NCBI GenBank assembly: GCA_002699165.1
Contig: PABO01000021.1
Coordinates: forward strand, 2,882 to 43,331
Reading direction: 5' to 3'
DNA from: Chloroflexota bacterium
GTDB lineage: Bacteria > Chloroflexota > Dehalococcoidia > Lucifugimonadales > Lucifugimonadaceae
DNA length: 40,450 nt
Made by a program: the position numbers and the translations under genes. A model generated the notes under the pieces. The model was not told the DNA's origin. It ran no database searches and was given only the letters and a program-made list of their open reading frames with translations. Of this stretch, positions 33,596-40,450 are shown in pieces; within the stretch, counting starts at the first letter, position 1, and each line of letters starts with the position of its first letter.

Positions 33596-33601
33596 TAAAA
33601 T
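33596..33601 (+). promoter_or_regulatory. -10 box of a possible leaderless transcript (CNNM gene)
   Basis: TAAAAT ends six bases before the GTG at 33608, the same spacing as at the protease gene (TATAAT then six bases then ATG). No Shine-Dalgarno is seen, and the -35 is weak (a nearby TTGATA is too close). A leaderless start is the simplest reading. Confidence 0.3.
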
Positions 33602-33607
33602 CATATT

Positions 33608-34891
33608 GTGGAAGTTTTAATTACAATAATAGTTTTGGCTCTTATGGGAAGCGCATTTATTAGCGCTTCTGAGGCTTCAATCATAGCTGTTAATAGAGTT
33701 CGAATAAAAAATCTATCAGATCAAGGTAATAAAAAAGCTGCTGCCGTACAAAAAACTCTTGAAGAAAATGAAAAGTTTTTTGGAACACTATTGTTGTTTG
33801 GAAATTTATTAAATGTACTTATTGCCACCTTAGTTGGAACATTAATTATTAATTTATTTGGTGAAGGTGGATTTACTTCTGTAATAATAGCGACTGCTAT
33901 TTCAACAATAATTGTTGTAACATTTGGAGAATTGACTCCTAAGTCTATCTCAACCAGAATTGCTGATAAATGGTCTCTTCTAGTTATTAACATAATAAGA
34001 ACATTAATGCTTATTTCAGGTCCTGCAGTGTGGACATTCACTTTAGTCCCTAAAATAATAACTAAAACTTTTCTTAAGTCTACTATTGAGGAAAATCCAG
34101 TGGTAACTACTGGCGAATTAAGAACTCTAATAGATTTAGGAGAGGAAGAAGGAACTGTAGAGAGTGCTCAGGGTGAGATGCTAGAAAACGTATTTAGATT
34201 TGGAGAAATTCAAGTCAAAGATATCATGACACCAAGACCAGAAATAATATGGATTGATAAAAATATTTCTATCAACTCCTTTTTACGAATTTATAAAAAA
34301 ACACCACATACAAGATTCCCTGTATGTGATGGATCTCTAGATGAAGTAATGGGAATCATCAGTGTAAAAGAAGTAATGTTATATTTAGCGAACGATGGAT
34401 CAGATACAAATAAAAGTATCAGCAGCCTAATTAAAGAAAGTTTGTTTTCTCCAGAAATGAAACTATTAGATGAATTATTAGAAGAATTTCAAAATACTGG
34501 AAATAAAATCACACTAGTAATTGATGAATATGGAGAAATTTCAGGAATTTTGACTTTATCTAAATGTTTAGAAAAAATTGTAGGGGAAAGTTTAGAAGAA
34601 GGGGAACACAATATAAATAAAATATCAAAAACATCTAATGATCTATATATAGTAGATGCAAGTATTTCTATAAATGAAATAAATGATGAGATGAATTTAG
34701 ACATTCCAGAGGGAAGATATGAAACTCTTGCTGGATTTATAATTGACAGACTTCAGACTATTCCTGAAAAAAATACTAGAACTAATTTTAAGGGTTATAG
34801 ATTCACAATTATTGAAACAGAGAAAAAAAAGATTTCAAAAATACAAATAAGAATTCCAAATATCACAACTAAAAAAAATGTTGAAAATTAA
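33608..34891 (+). CDS. CNNM/CorC-type membrane protein with CBS domains
   Basis: A 427-residue protein of the 'hemolysin'/CNNM family (DUF21-CBS-CorC), members of which are linked to Mg2+ or Co2+ efflux. Residues 1 to about 190 form the DUF21 membrane domain with roughly four hydrophobic segments and the family text FISASEASIIAVNRVRIKNL, ATLVGTLIINLFGEGG and TFGELTPKSISTRIADK. Two CBS domains occupy about 200-330 (VKDIMTPRPEIIWIDKNISI; ITLVIDEYGEISGILTLSK). A CorC_HlyC domain (about 345-425) ends with GRYETLAGFIIDRLQTIPE. The start is GTG at 33608. The 'hemolysin' name is historical and no toxin role is implied. The end overlaps tilS by 14 bases. Confidence 0.92.
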   Translation: MEVLITIIVLALMGSAFISASEASIIAVNRVRIKNLSDQGNKKAAAVQKTLEENEKFFGTLLLFGNLLNVLIATLVGTLIINLFGEGGFTSVIIATAISTIIVVTFGELTPKSISTRIADKWSLLVINIIRTLMLISGPAVWTFTLVPKIITKTFLKSTIEENPVVTTGELRTLIDLGEEEGTVESAQGEMLENVFRFGEIQVKDIMTPRPEIIWIDKNISINSFLRIYKKTPHTRFPVCDGSLDEVMGIISVKEVMLYLANDGSDTNKSISSLIKESLFSPEMKLLDELLEEFQNTGNKITLVIDEYGEISGILTLSKCLEKIVGESLEEGEHNINKISKTSNDLYIVDASISINEINDEMNLDIPEGRYETLAGFIIDRLQTIPEKNTRTNFKGYRFTIIETEKKKISKIQIRIPNITTKKNVEN

Positions 34892-36215
34892 TGATATTTA
34901 TAAAAATCTAAGAACTAATATCCCCAAAAATATTTTAAGTGGTAATTCAAAAATAATTGTCGGATTCTCTGGGGGACCTGATTCAAGATTGCTAATTGAT
35001 TTTCTATGTAGATCAATACAGAACCCAGAAAAAAATATAATTGCAACACATGTAAATTATAAATTAAGAGAAAAAGATTCACAAAAAGATGAAGATTTAG
35101 TTACAGATATTTGCAAAAAAGAAAATATTAAATTAGAAAAATTTATTCATCCATTAAAAAATGAAACTAAAGGAATACAAGAAAAAGCACGTATAATAAG
35201 GCTTAATATTTTTAATGAATTATCAATTAAATATAAAACAAATAAAATTTTTTTAGGGCATAACTATAATGATCATATAGAAACAATTTTCTTGAATATT
35301 ATTAGGGGTACAGGCTTAAAAGGATTAGAGGGGATAAAAAGTAATAAGAAAATAAATTTTGAGAATAATTTATTACTAATATATAGACCTTTGATAAATT
35401 TAAAAAAACAATTTATTACAGAAACATGCATTAGAGAAAAACTTGAATTTAGAATAGATTTGTCAAATAAAAAAAATAATTATTCAAGAAACAAACTAAG
35501 AAATGAAATAATTCCTCAAATAGAAAAAATAAATCCTAAGTTTTTAGATTCTTTAAATTCCCTTTCTAAAATTACAAAAAAAAGAAATAATAAAAAAAAA
35601 GTTAGATTCGGAAAATATAAAGGCTTAGAAATAAAGGAAGTAATAAAAATCCTTTTCAGTGAGTATAAATATTTTAAACCTGATACTTTTCTTGGCAGGA
35701 ATCATTATGAAATGTTAGAGAATATTCTTCTAGAAGAAACCTTTTCAGAAAACTTACCAGGAAAGATCAGAATATATCGAAAAAATGATGAATTATTTTT
35801 TCAAGACTTATCTATAAAAAAAAATATAAAACAAATAAATAAGAAGATTTTAATTCCAGGAAAAACTATTTTGAGAGAAGATTGTCAAATAATCACTCGT
35901 CTAATAAATAAACCAAAAAATATAAAACAAATAAATAAAAAATCAATCTATATTAATAGAAAATATTATGATGAAAATTTATTTATCAGAATAAGAAATA
36001 ATGGAGATAGAATAAATTCTATTAGAAATATTTATACAAGAGTTAAGAAAGTATTATCTAATTCAAAAAATATAAAAAATAAAAAAGATGTGCTTATTTT
36101 AGAGTCAAATAATGAAATTTTATGGATAGTAGGTATAAAACAATCTATAAGTTCTTATGCAGAAAGAAACGATGACAAAGTACTCGAAATAAAATTTTTA
36201 GAAAATCCTGTCTAG
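34878..36215 (+). CDS. tilS: tRNA(Ile)-lysidine synthase
   Basis: TilS attaches lysine to C34 of the minor tRNA-Ile so that it reads AUA and not AUG, which matters in an AT-rich genome where AUA is common. The 445 residues carry the PP-loop SGGPDS at 31-36, then THVNYKLREKDSQKDEDLVT, KGIQEKARIIRLNIFNELS and LGHNYNDHIETIFLNIIRGT with GLKGLEGI. The tRNA-binding C-terminal domain is recognisable but divergent and very Lys/Asn/Ile-rich. It contains the octapeptide NIKQINKK twice, 32 residues apart. The last 18 bases overlap the end of the convergent nicotinate phosphoribosyltransferase gene. Confidence 0.92.
   Translation: MLKINDIYKNLRTNIPKNILSGNSKIIVGFSGGPDSRLLIDFLCRSIQNPEKNIIATHVNYKLREKDSQKDEDLVTDICKKENIKLEKFIHPLKNETKGIQEKARIIRLNIFNELSIKYKTNKIFLGHNYNDHIETIFLNIIRGTGLKGLEGIKSNKKINFENNLLLIYRPLINLKKQFITETCIREKLEFRIDLSNKKNNYSRNKLRNEIIPQIEKINPKFLDSLNSLSKITKKRNNKKKVRFGKYKGLEIKEVIKILFSEYKYFKPDTFLGRNHYEMLENILLEETFSENLPGKIRIYRKNDELFFQDLSIKKNIKQINKKILIPGKTILREDCQIITRLINKPKNIKQINKKSIYINRKYYDENLFIRIRNNGDRINSIRNIYTRVKKVLSNSKNIKNKKDVLILESNNEILWIVGIKQSISSYAERNDDKVLEIKFLENPV
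35821..35938 (+). repeat. Direct repeat of 22 bases inside tilS
   Basis: A 22-base A/T-only-but-for-one-C segment occurs identically at 35821-35842 and 35917-35938, 96 bases apart and in the same frame, encoding NIKQINKK-type text both times. It is low-complexity and may be coincidence in A-rich DNA. Confidence 0.6.
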
Positions 36216-37199
36216 TCTTGATGAAATTTTACTACCTGGTATTCTGCCTCGCCTTGCTATAGGCTTTCCTTCAATTTCCTTTATATCAGCCCTAAAATTA
36301 ATTTTGGAACCTCTTGCAATATAATTATCTATGGCAAATCCAGCAACAGCAGATTCATTATCTACAAATTTTTTAATATCATCTGGATTCATATCTCCAC
36401 TTACATATATATCACATCCAGAAATTTGCTCGGCTTCTAATTTTTTGTTTATTTCGTCAACAAGATTTGGAGTAATACCGCCTCTTTCTATAGGTGTTTC
36501 AATCCTTATTCCTCTCAATGTCTCTTTCATGGCTTTTCCAACTTGAATAGCTTCTTCAGCTTCATCTTTAAATGTATCTATCAAAACAACTCTAGGAACA
36601 TTTTTTTCCATATGTCTATCAAATGCTAAAGCTGCTCTGACTGTTTCTCCCATAATTAATACTAATGAATGGGGCATTGTCCCGGATGGAGTTGTTTGAG
36701 TTAATTTACCGCCAATCAAAGAACTAACAGCAGAACAACCACCCACATAAGCAGAATAGTCAACCTGCCCCGCTACTGAAGGATGAACCGATCTAGAAGC
36801 AAAGCTTACAACAGGGATCCCTGATGCGGCTACAACGCAATCATGAGCTGCAGTTGCCCAAGAGGAACAGGAAGTTAAAGTTCCAAGTAAAGATGTTTCA
36901 TATAATCCAAAACTTGCAAATCTTGCTTTTATTCTGAGAACCACTTCATTATCTGAGACTTCACTACCTTCCTGCAAAGCCCACAATTCTCGATCTGCTT
37001 CTGGTAGAACATTATCTAGTAAATCTATAATTTGATTTATTCCACATATAATGCCTGAATTAGTAGATTCTATTTCGTATGTTACAAAAGGATTTAATCC
37101 TTCATTTCGAAGAATATTTAGAGTTCTATGAAGATAAATTTCTGAGGTTTCTCCAACTATGATTGATCTATCTACTTGTTGTTTTTGATTATTTGACAT
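36198..37199 (-). CDS. Nicotinate phosphoribosyltransferase
   Basis: This enzyme joins nicotinate and PRPP to give nicotinate mononucleotide, the entry step of NAD salvage. The 333-residue product is the short type common in archaea and Chloroflexi. It shows FGLYETSLLGTLTSCSSWAT, the FASRSVHPSVAGQVDYSAYV segment, TTPSGTMPHSLVLIMGETVR, the strand VVLIDTFKDEAEEA and VSGDMNPDDIKKFVDNESAV, followed by GFAIDNYIARGSKINFRADI and KPIARRGRIPG. Members of this group have sometimes been labelled quinolinate phosphoribosyltransferase-like, but the SRSVHP and PSGTMPHS motifs favour nicotinate. It ends the minus-strand purM-purH run, and its last 18 bases overlap the end of tilS. Confidence 0.88.
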   Translation of the reverse strand: MSNNQKQQVDRSIIVGETSEIYLHRTLNILRNEGLNPFVTYEIESTNSGIICGINQIIDLLDNVLPEADRELWALQEGSEVSDNEVVLRIKARFASFGLYETSLLGTLTSCSSWATAAHDCVVAASGIPVVSFASRSVHPSVAGQVDYSAYVGGCSAVSSLIGGKLTQTTPSGTMPHSLVLIMGETVRAALAFDRHMEKNVPRVVLIDTFKDEAEEAIQVGKAMKETLRGIRIETPIERGGITPNLVDEINKKLEAEQISGCDIYVSGDMNPDDIKKFVDNESAVAGFAIDNYIARGSKINFRADIKEIEGKPIARRGRIPGSKISSRLDRIF

Positions 37200-37201
37200 T
37201 T

Positions 37202-37924
37202 TTATTTATCTATTTTTTTTAATAATTTCAATCTTAATTTAGTTAATCCTACTATATCCTCAATAGCGGTGCTAATTATATTTACACTTGTATTTGGGTC
37301 ATCTGTCCATTTTACTGGTATTTGATCAATTTTTAAATTAAATTTTCTAGCTATCAAAATTAATTCAGTATCAAAAAACCATCTATTATTTTCAACATAG
37401 TTTAAAACTTTTAGAATTTTTTTTCTAGAAAAAGCCTTAAAACCACACTGCATATCTTGTATTTTGCTTTTAGGAAAATAAATCTTAATTAATAAATTAT
37501 ATGCCCTTGATGTAAACTCTCTTATTTTTTTTCTTCCTATAACTTTTGATGTTTTTGATAATCTTGAACCAATAGATATATCATAACCTTTTAAATATAT
37601 CGATTCTACTAAATCTTTAAAATGATCCAAATCCGTAGATAAGTCAATATCCATATATGAAACAATGTCAGCGTCAGAGTTTATTATCGATTGTTTTATT
37701 GCTCTTCCTCTACCTTTTTGAGATATTGATAAATAATTATTAATTAGTTTTTTATTTAAGAGATCGTTACATATTGTAAATGTATTGTCATTTGATCCAT
37801 TATCAGCAACTGTAATATATAGATTTTTTTTGAAATCAATATCAAAAAATTCATTAAATTTTTTTATCTGATCATATATCGTTGATCCTTCATTATATAC
37901 AGGAAAAATTACTTCAATTTTCAT
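37202..37924 (-). CDS. Family 2 glycosyltransferase, dolichyl-phosphate-mannose synthase-like
   Basis: A 240-residue GT-A glycosyltransferase that probably moves a sugar from a nucleotide sugar to a polyprenyl phosphate or related acceptor. It begins IEVIFPVYNEGSTIYDQIKK, has the nucleotide-binding DNGSNDNTF, the metal-binding DID at residues 92-94 in YMDIDLSTDLDHF, GSRLSKTSKVIGRKKIREF and the family text QDMQCGFKAFSRKKIL followed by RWFFDTELILIARKFNLKID. There is no transmembrane tail, unlike some relatives. The substrate cannot be read from sequence. It is two bases from the nicotinate phosphoribosyltransferase gene and six from purH, so it is co-transcribed with metabolic genes of unrelated function. 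Confidence 0.88.
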   Translation of the reverse strand: MKIEVIFPVYNEGSTIYDQIKKFNEFFDIDFKKNLYITVADNGSNDNTFTICNDLLNKKLINNYLSISQKGRGRAIKQSIINSDADIVSYMDIDLSTDLDHFKDLVESIYLKGYDISIGSRLSKTSKVIGRKKIREFTSRAYNLLIKIYFPKSKIQDMQCGFKAFSRKKILKVLNYVENNRWFFDTELILIARKFNLKIDQIPVKWTDDPNTSVNIISTAIEDIVGLTKLRLKLLKKIDK

Positions 37925-37930
37925 AATTTT

Positions 37931-39448
37931 TTAATGTGAAAAGTGTCTTTGATTAGTAAAAATCATTTTGATACTTAATTCATCTGCTTTATTTATTACT
38001 TCTTTGTCCCTTATAGATCCACCAGGTTGAATAATAGTTTTAATATTATATTTGTCTGCTAATTCTATACTGTCTGCAAAAGGGAAAAAGGCATCTGATG
38101 CCAAAATTGAATTTTCAGAAATATATTTTTCAGCTCTTTTGCCTGCCAAGTTAACACTATTTATTCTATTTGGTTGCCCCGATCCCATTCCGATTATAGA
38201 TTCCCCCTCAGTTATAACAATGGCGTTTGATTTTATAAATCTTGTTGCATTCCAAGCAAATATTAAATTTTCAATCTCATCTTTTTCAGGTTTAATTTTT
38301 GTAATAAAATCCCAAGATTTAATATCTTCATTTGAATTATCTTTTTGTTGAAATAATATTCCACCGTTTATAGTCCTATATTCAGTATCTTGATGAACAA
38401 AATCTGAAGTAATAAGTCTCATGTTTTTTTTTGCAGTCAAAATTTTTAGCGACTCTTCAGAAAAGCTTGGTGCAATAATAACATCAAAGAACGTCTTAAC
38501 TATTTCTTTTGCAGTTTCGGTTTCTAGCTCTGCATTAAGTCCTACAATTCCTCCAAAAGCAGAAACAGGATCTCCTCTTAGCGCTAATTTGTATGCATCA
38601 AGCTGGTTATTCTGAGACGAAAGTCCGCAAGCATTAGTATGCTTTACTATGCTGACACATTTTTTAGAAAATGAATTAGCTGCATAAAATGCTGCATCTG
38701 CATCCAAATAATTTAAATAGGACATTTCTTTCCCATGTAGTAACCTTAGGTTTGCTACCCCATTTTTTTTGTCAGAATAGACAGCTCCTTTTTGATGTGG
38801 ATTTTCTCCATATCTCAGATCTTGAACCTTAGTTAGACTTAATTCAAGTTTTTCTGAAATTGATGAAGATTTATTTTCATTTTTACTCAAAAAGTTATAT
38901 ATTTTACTATCATAGTCAGATGTGAATTTAAAAATTTTAGTTGCAAGCTCTTTTCTAGTTTCTAAATCGACAGATTTAGCTTTTAATTTCGCTGAAATCA
39001 TATGGTAATCCTTTGGATCATAAATAACTATCATTCTTTTATAATTCTTTGCAGCTGCCCTCAGCATTGAGGGGCCTCCAATATCTATATTTTCAATAAT
39101 TTCACTATAAGTAGAATCTGCACTAGTTGAAACTTTTTCAAAAGGATAAAGATTATTTACAACAATATCAAACAAGTCTATATTCAGCTTCTTTATATCT
39201 GATAAATGATTCGGATTTTCAGGATCAGCAAGTATCCCTGCATGAAGATTTGGATGTAAGGTTTTTACTCTTCCATCAAGAATTTCCTCATGCCCTGTAA
39301 TTTCAAAGATTGATGAAACTTTGAATCCACAATTTTCAATAAAGCTTAATGTCCCTCCAGTAGAATATATTTGACAATTAATTGATTCAAGCGTTTCACA
39401 AAGTTGCTCAAGTCCATTTTTATCATAAACACTTATTAATGCTTTCAT
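37931..39448 (-). CDS. purH: Bifunctional AICAR formyltransferase / IMP cyclohydrolase
   Basis: PurH performs the last two steps of IMP synthesis. The 505 residues comprise the N-terminal IMP cyclohydrolase (methylglyoxal-synthase-like fold, about 1-190; ALISVYDKNGLEQLCETLES, YSTGGTLSFIENCG, DGRVKTLHPNLHAGILA and VNNLYPFEKV) and the AICAR formyltransferase domain (about 200-505; QDLRYGENPHQKGAVYSDKK, LLHGKEMSYLNYLDADAAFY, the catalytic KHTNACG, DPVSAFGGIVGLN and FFPFADSIELADKYNIKTII). Both active sites look intact. It lies 12 bases after purM and shares its transcript; purN is not between them. Confidence 0.97.
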   Translation of the reverse strand: MKALISVYDKNGLEQLCETLESINCQIYSTGGTLSFIENCGFKVSSIFEITGHEEILDGRVKTLHPNLHAGILADPENPNHLSDIKKLNIDLFDIVVNNLYPFEKVSTSADSTYSEIIENIDIGGPSMLRAAAKNYKRMIVIYDPKDYHMISAKLKAKSVDLETRKELATKIFKFTSDYDSKIYNFLSKNENKSSSISEKLELSLTKVQDLRYGENPHQKGAVYSDKKNGVANLRLLHGKEMSYLNYLDADAAFYAANSFSKKCVSIVKHTNACGLSSQNNQLDAYKLALRGDPVSAFGGIVGLNAELETETAKEIVKTFFDVIIAPSFSEESLKILTAKKNMRLITSDFVHQDTEYRTINGGILFQQKDNSNEDIKSWDFITKIKPEKDEIENLIFAWNATRFIKSNAIVITEGESIIGMGSGQPNRINSVNLAGKRAEKYISENSILASDAFFPFADSIELADKYNIKTIIQPGGSIRDKEVINKADELSIKMIFTNQRHFSH

Positions 39449-39460
39449 AAAAAATCCTGA

Positions 39461-40450
39461 TTATAGTATTTGGACATTTTCTTCATTATTTTTTTGGAGT
39501 TCAATTTCACCTAAAACCCAAGAGTCTTTACACGCATTTAAGATTTCTTGTTTATTTGAAGGATCAGCAATCAAAACAAGCCCAACTCCCATATTAAAAA
39601 CATCAAACATTTCTTTTTCTGATACTTTTCCCTCAGCCATAATATACTTAAATAGAGGAGGAATATCCCATGAGTTTTTCTTTATATTTGCTACAAGGTT
39701 TGGGCTAAATACTCTTGGAAGATTCTTTCTTAATCCACCACCTGTAATATGAGATATACCCGAAACTAAATTTAAAATTGAGTCAATTGTTGAGAGATAT
39801 TCTCTATGGGGCTCAGCTAAAAGCTCTCCTAAATTTTTACTTTCTCCACTGATTTTTTTTGACAGTACAGAAACATCATCATCAGAATTAAAAATTGATC
39901 TAACTAAAGAAAATCCATTTGTATGAAGACCACTAGAAGGTAACCCTATCAGAATATCTCCTTCTTTAGTATTGGTCCGCAATTTAAGATTTTCTTTATC
40001 AACACTACCAACCATAAATCCAACCACATCATAATCACCTTCATTGTATACTCCAGGTAAGGTGGCAGTTTCTCCTCCTATAACAGCACAATTTACTTTG
40101 GAACATGCTTCAGAAATTCCTTCTACTACATCTAAAACAATTTTTTCATTCAAATCCGCAAAAGCCAAATAATCTAAAAAAAATAATGGCTTAGCTCCTT
40201 GAGGAATTAGATCATTTATACAGTGGTTTACAATATCTATTCCAAGATTTTTGTGCAAACCTAACTTTGCAGAAATTTTTACCTTTGTTCCAACAGAATC
40301 AGTTGTTGACACTATAACTGAATTTTTGTCTAAACTCTGTCCAGAAAATAGACCTCCAAACCCATCTGAATTACTAATAACATGTTTATTATGGGTACTA
40401 ATTATTGATTTTATTAGTTTATCTTTAATGTGGTCAGATTTGTCTAAATC
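39461..40450 (-). CDS. purM: Phosphoribosylformylglycinamidine cyclo-ligase, 5' end cut off
   Basis: PurM (AIR synthetase) closes the imidazole ring with ATP. The frame is open right to the window edge, so the start codon is outside; about 330 codons are visible. The first visible residues include SDGFGGLFSGQS and VSTTDSVGTKVKISAKLGLH, the phosphate-binding segment of the family. Later come GAKPLFFLDYLAFADL, NCAVIGGETATLPGVYNEGD, YDVVGFMVGSVD, the LPSSGLHTNGFSLVR segment and SHITGGGLRKNLPRVF. The GTG at 40312 is not a start, because homology continues upstream of it. With purH it forms a purine-synthesis operon. Confidence 0.95.
   Translation of the reverse strand, partial: DLDKSDHIKDKLIKSIISTHNKHVISNSDGFGGLFSGQSLDKNSVIVSTTDSVGTKVKISAKLGLHKNLGIDIVNHCINDLIPQGAKPLFFLDYLAFADLNEKIVLDVVEGISEACSKVNCAVIGGETATLPGVYNEGDYDVVGFMVGSVDKENLKLRTNTKEGDILIGLPSSGLHTNGFSLVRSIFNSDDDVSVLSKKISGESKNLGELLAEPHREYLSTIDSILNLVSGISHITGGGLRKNLPRVFSPNLVANIKKNSWDIPPLFKYIMAEGKVSEKEMFDVFNMGVGLVLIADPSNKQEILNACKDSWVLGEIELQKNNEENVQIL

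Noticed and set aside
33608-34891. Calling the CBS-domain membrane protein a hemolysin toxin
   Set aside because: The name is historical. The DUF21-CBS-CorC architecture belongs to the CNNM/CorC family linked to divalent cation transport.
40310-40312. GTG at 40312 as the start of purM
   Set aside because: The same frame continues upstream without a stop to the window edge and encodes the conserved GFGGLF segment, so the gene is simply cut by the window end.

Overview
The window is dense, AT-rich (roughly one third G+C by eye) bacterial chromosome with almost no intergenic DNA. No stretch over 300 bases lacks a gene; the largest gap is the 219-base divergent region at 21154-21372. I see no tRNA, rRNA, insertion sequence, prophage or CRISPR. 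The block order secY-adk-map-infA-rpmJ-rpsM-rpsK-rpsD-rpoA-rplQ, the EF-G wording near switch I, the archaeal/Chloroflexi-type nicotinate phosphoribosyltransferase and a GlnR-like regulator suggest a streamlined marine Chloroflexota-like lineage (Dehalococcoidia/SAR202 type). This is a guess from remembered families, and the long E. coli-type S14 does not fit it neatly.

Layout. (1) 1-2150, plus strand: end of hisS, then prfA and prmC (termination factor RF1 and the methylase that modifies its GGQ motif). (2) 2152-21153, minus strand: one giant translation cluster fusing the str, S10, spc and alpha operons in the order rpsL-rpsG-fusA-rpsJ-rplC-rplD-rplW-rplB-rpsS-rplV-rpsC-rplP-rpmC-rpsQ-rplN-rplX-rplE-rpsN-rpsH-rplF-rplR-rpsE-rpmD-rplO-secY-adk-map-infA-rpmJ-rpsM-rpsK-rpsD-rpoA-rplQ-rplM-rpsI. 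It is driven by a good sigma-70-type promoter at 21240-21269. tuf is missing between fusA and rpsJ. (3) 21373-31289, plus strand: a nitrogen-assimilation run, namely a GlnR-like orphan winged-helix regulator, a type I glutamine synthetase, both glutamate synthase subunits, and glutamine-dependent NAD synthetase. (4) 31330-36215, plus strand: a lipoprotein HtrA-like protease, recA with a candidate LexA box, a CNNM/CorC-type membrane protein, and tilS. (5) 36198-40450, minus strand: purM (cut by the window end), purH, a family 2 glycosyltransferase and nicotinate phosphoribosyltransferase.

How it fits together: the left half builds and terminates translation. The nitrogen run makes glutamine and glutamate, and NAD synthetase uses glutamine as amide donor. 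The purine genes on the right belong to a glutamine-consuming pathway, and nicotinate phosphoribosyltransferase feeds the same NAD pathway as NadE.

Most of this is ordinary core genome, and I do not see a clearly new system. The most interesting points are the regulator with a degenerate receiver domain beside glnA-gltBD, a candidate operator in front of gltB, a glutamine synthetase lacking a usually conserved active-site arginine, zinc-free forms of S4, S14 and L36, and 15-base tandem repeats that extend L4 and S5.
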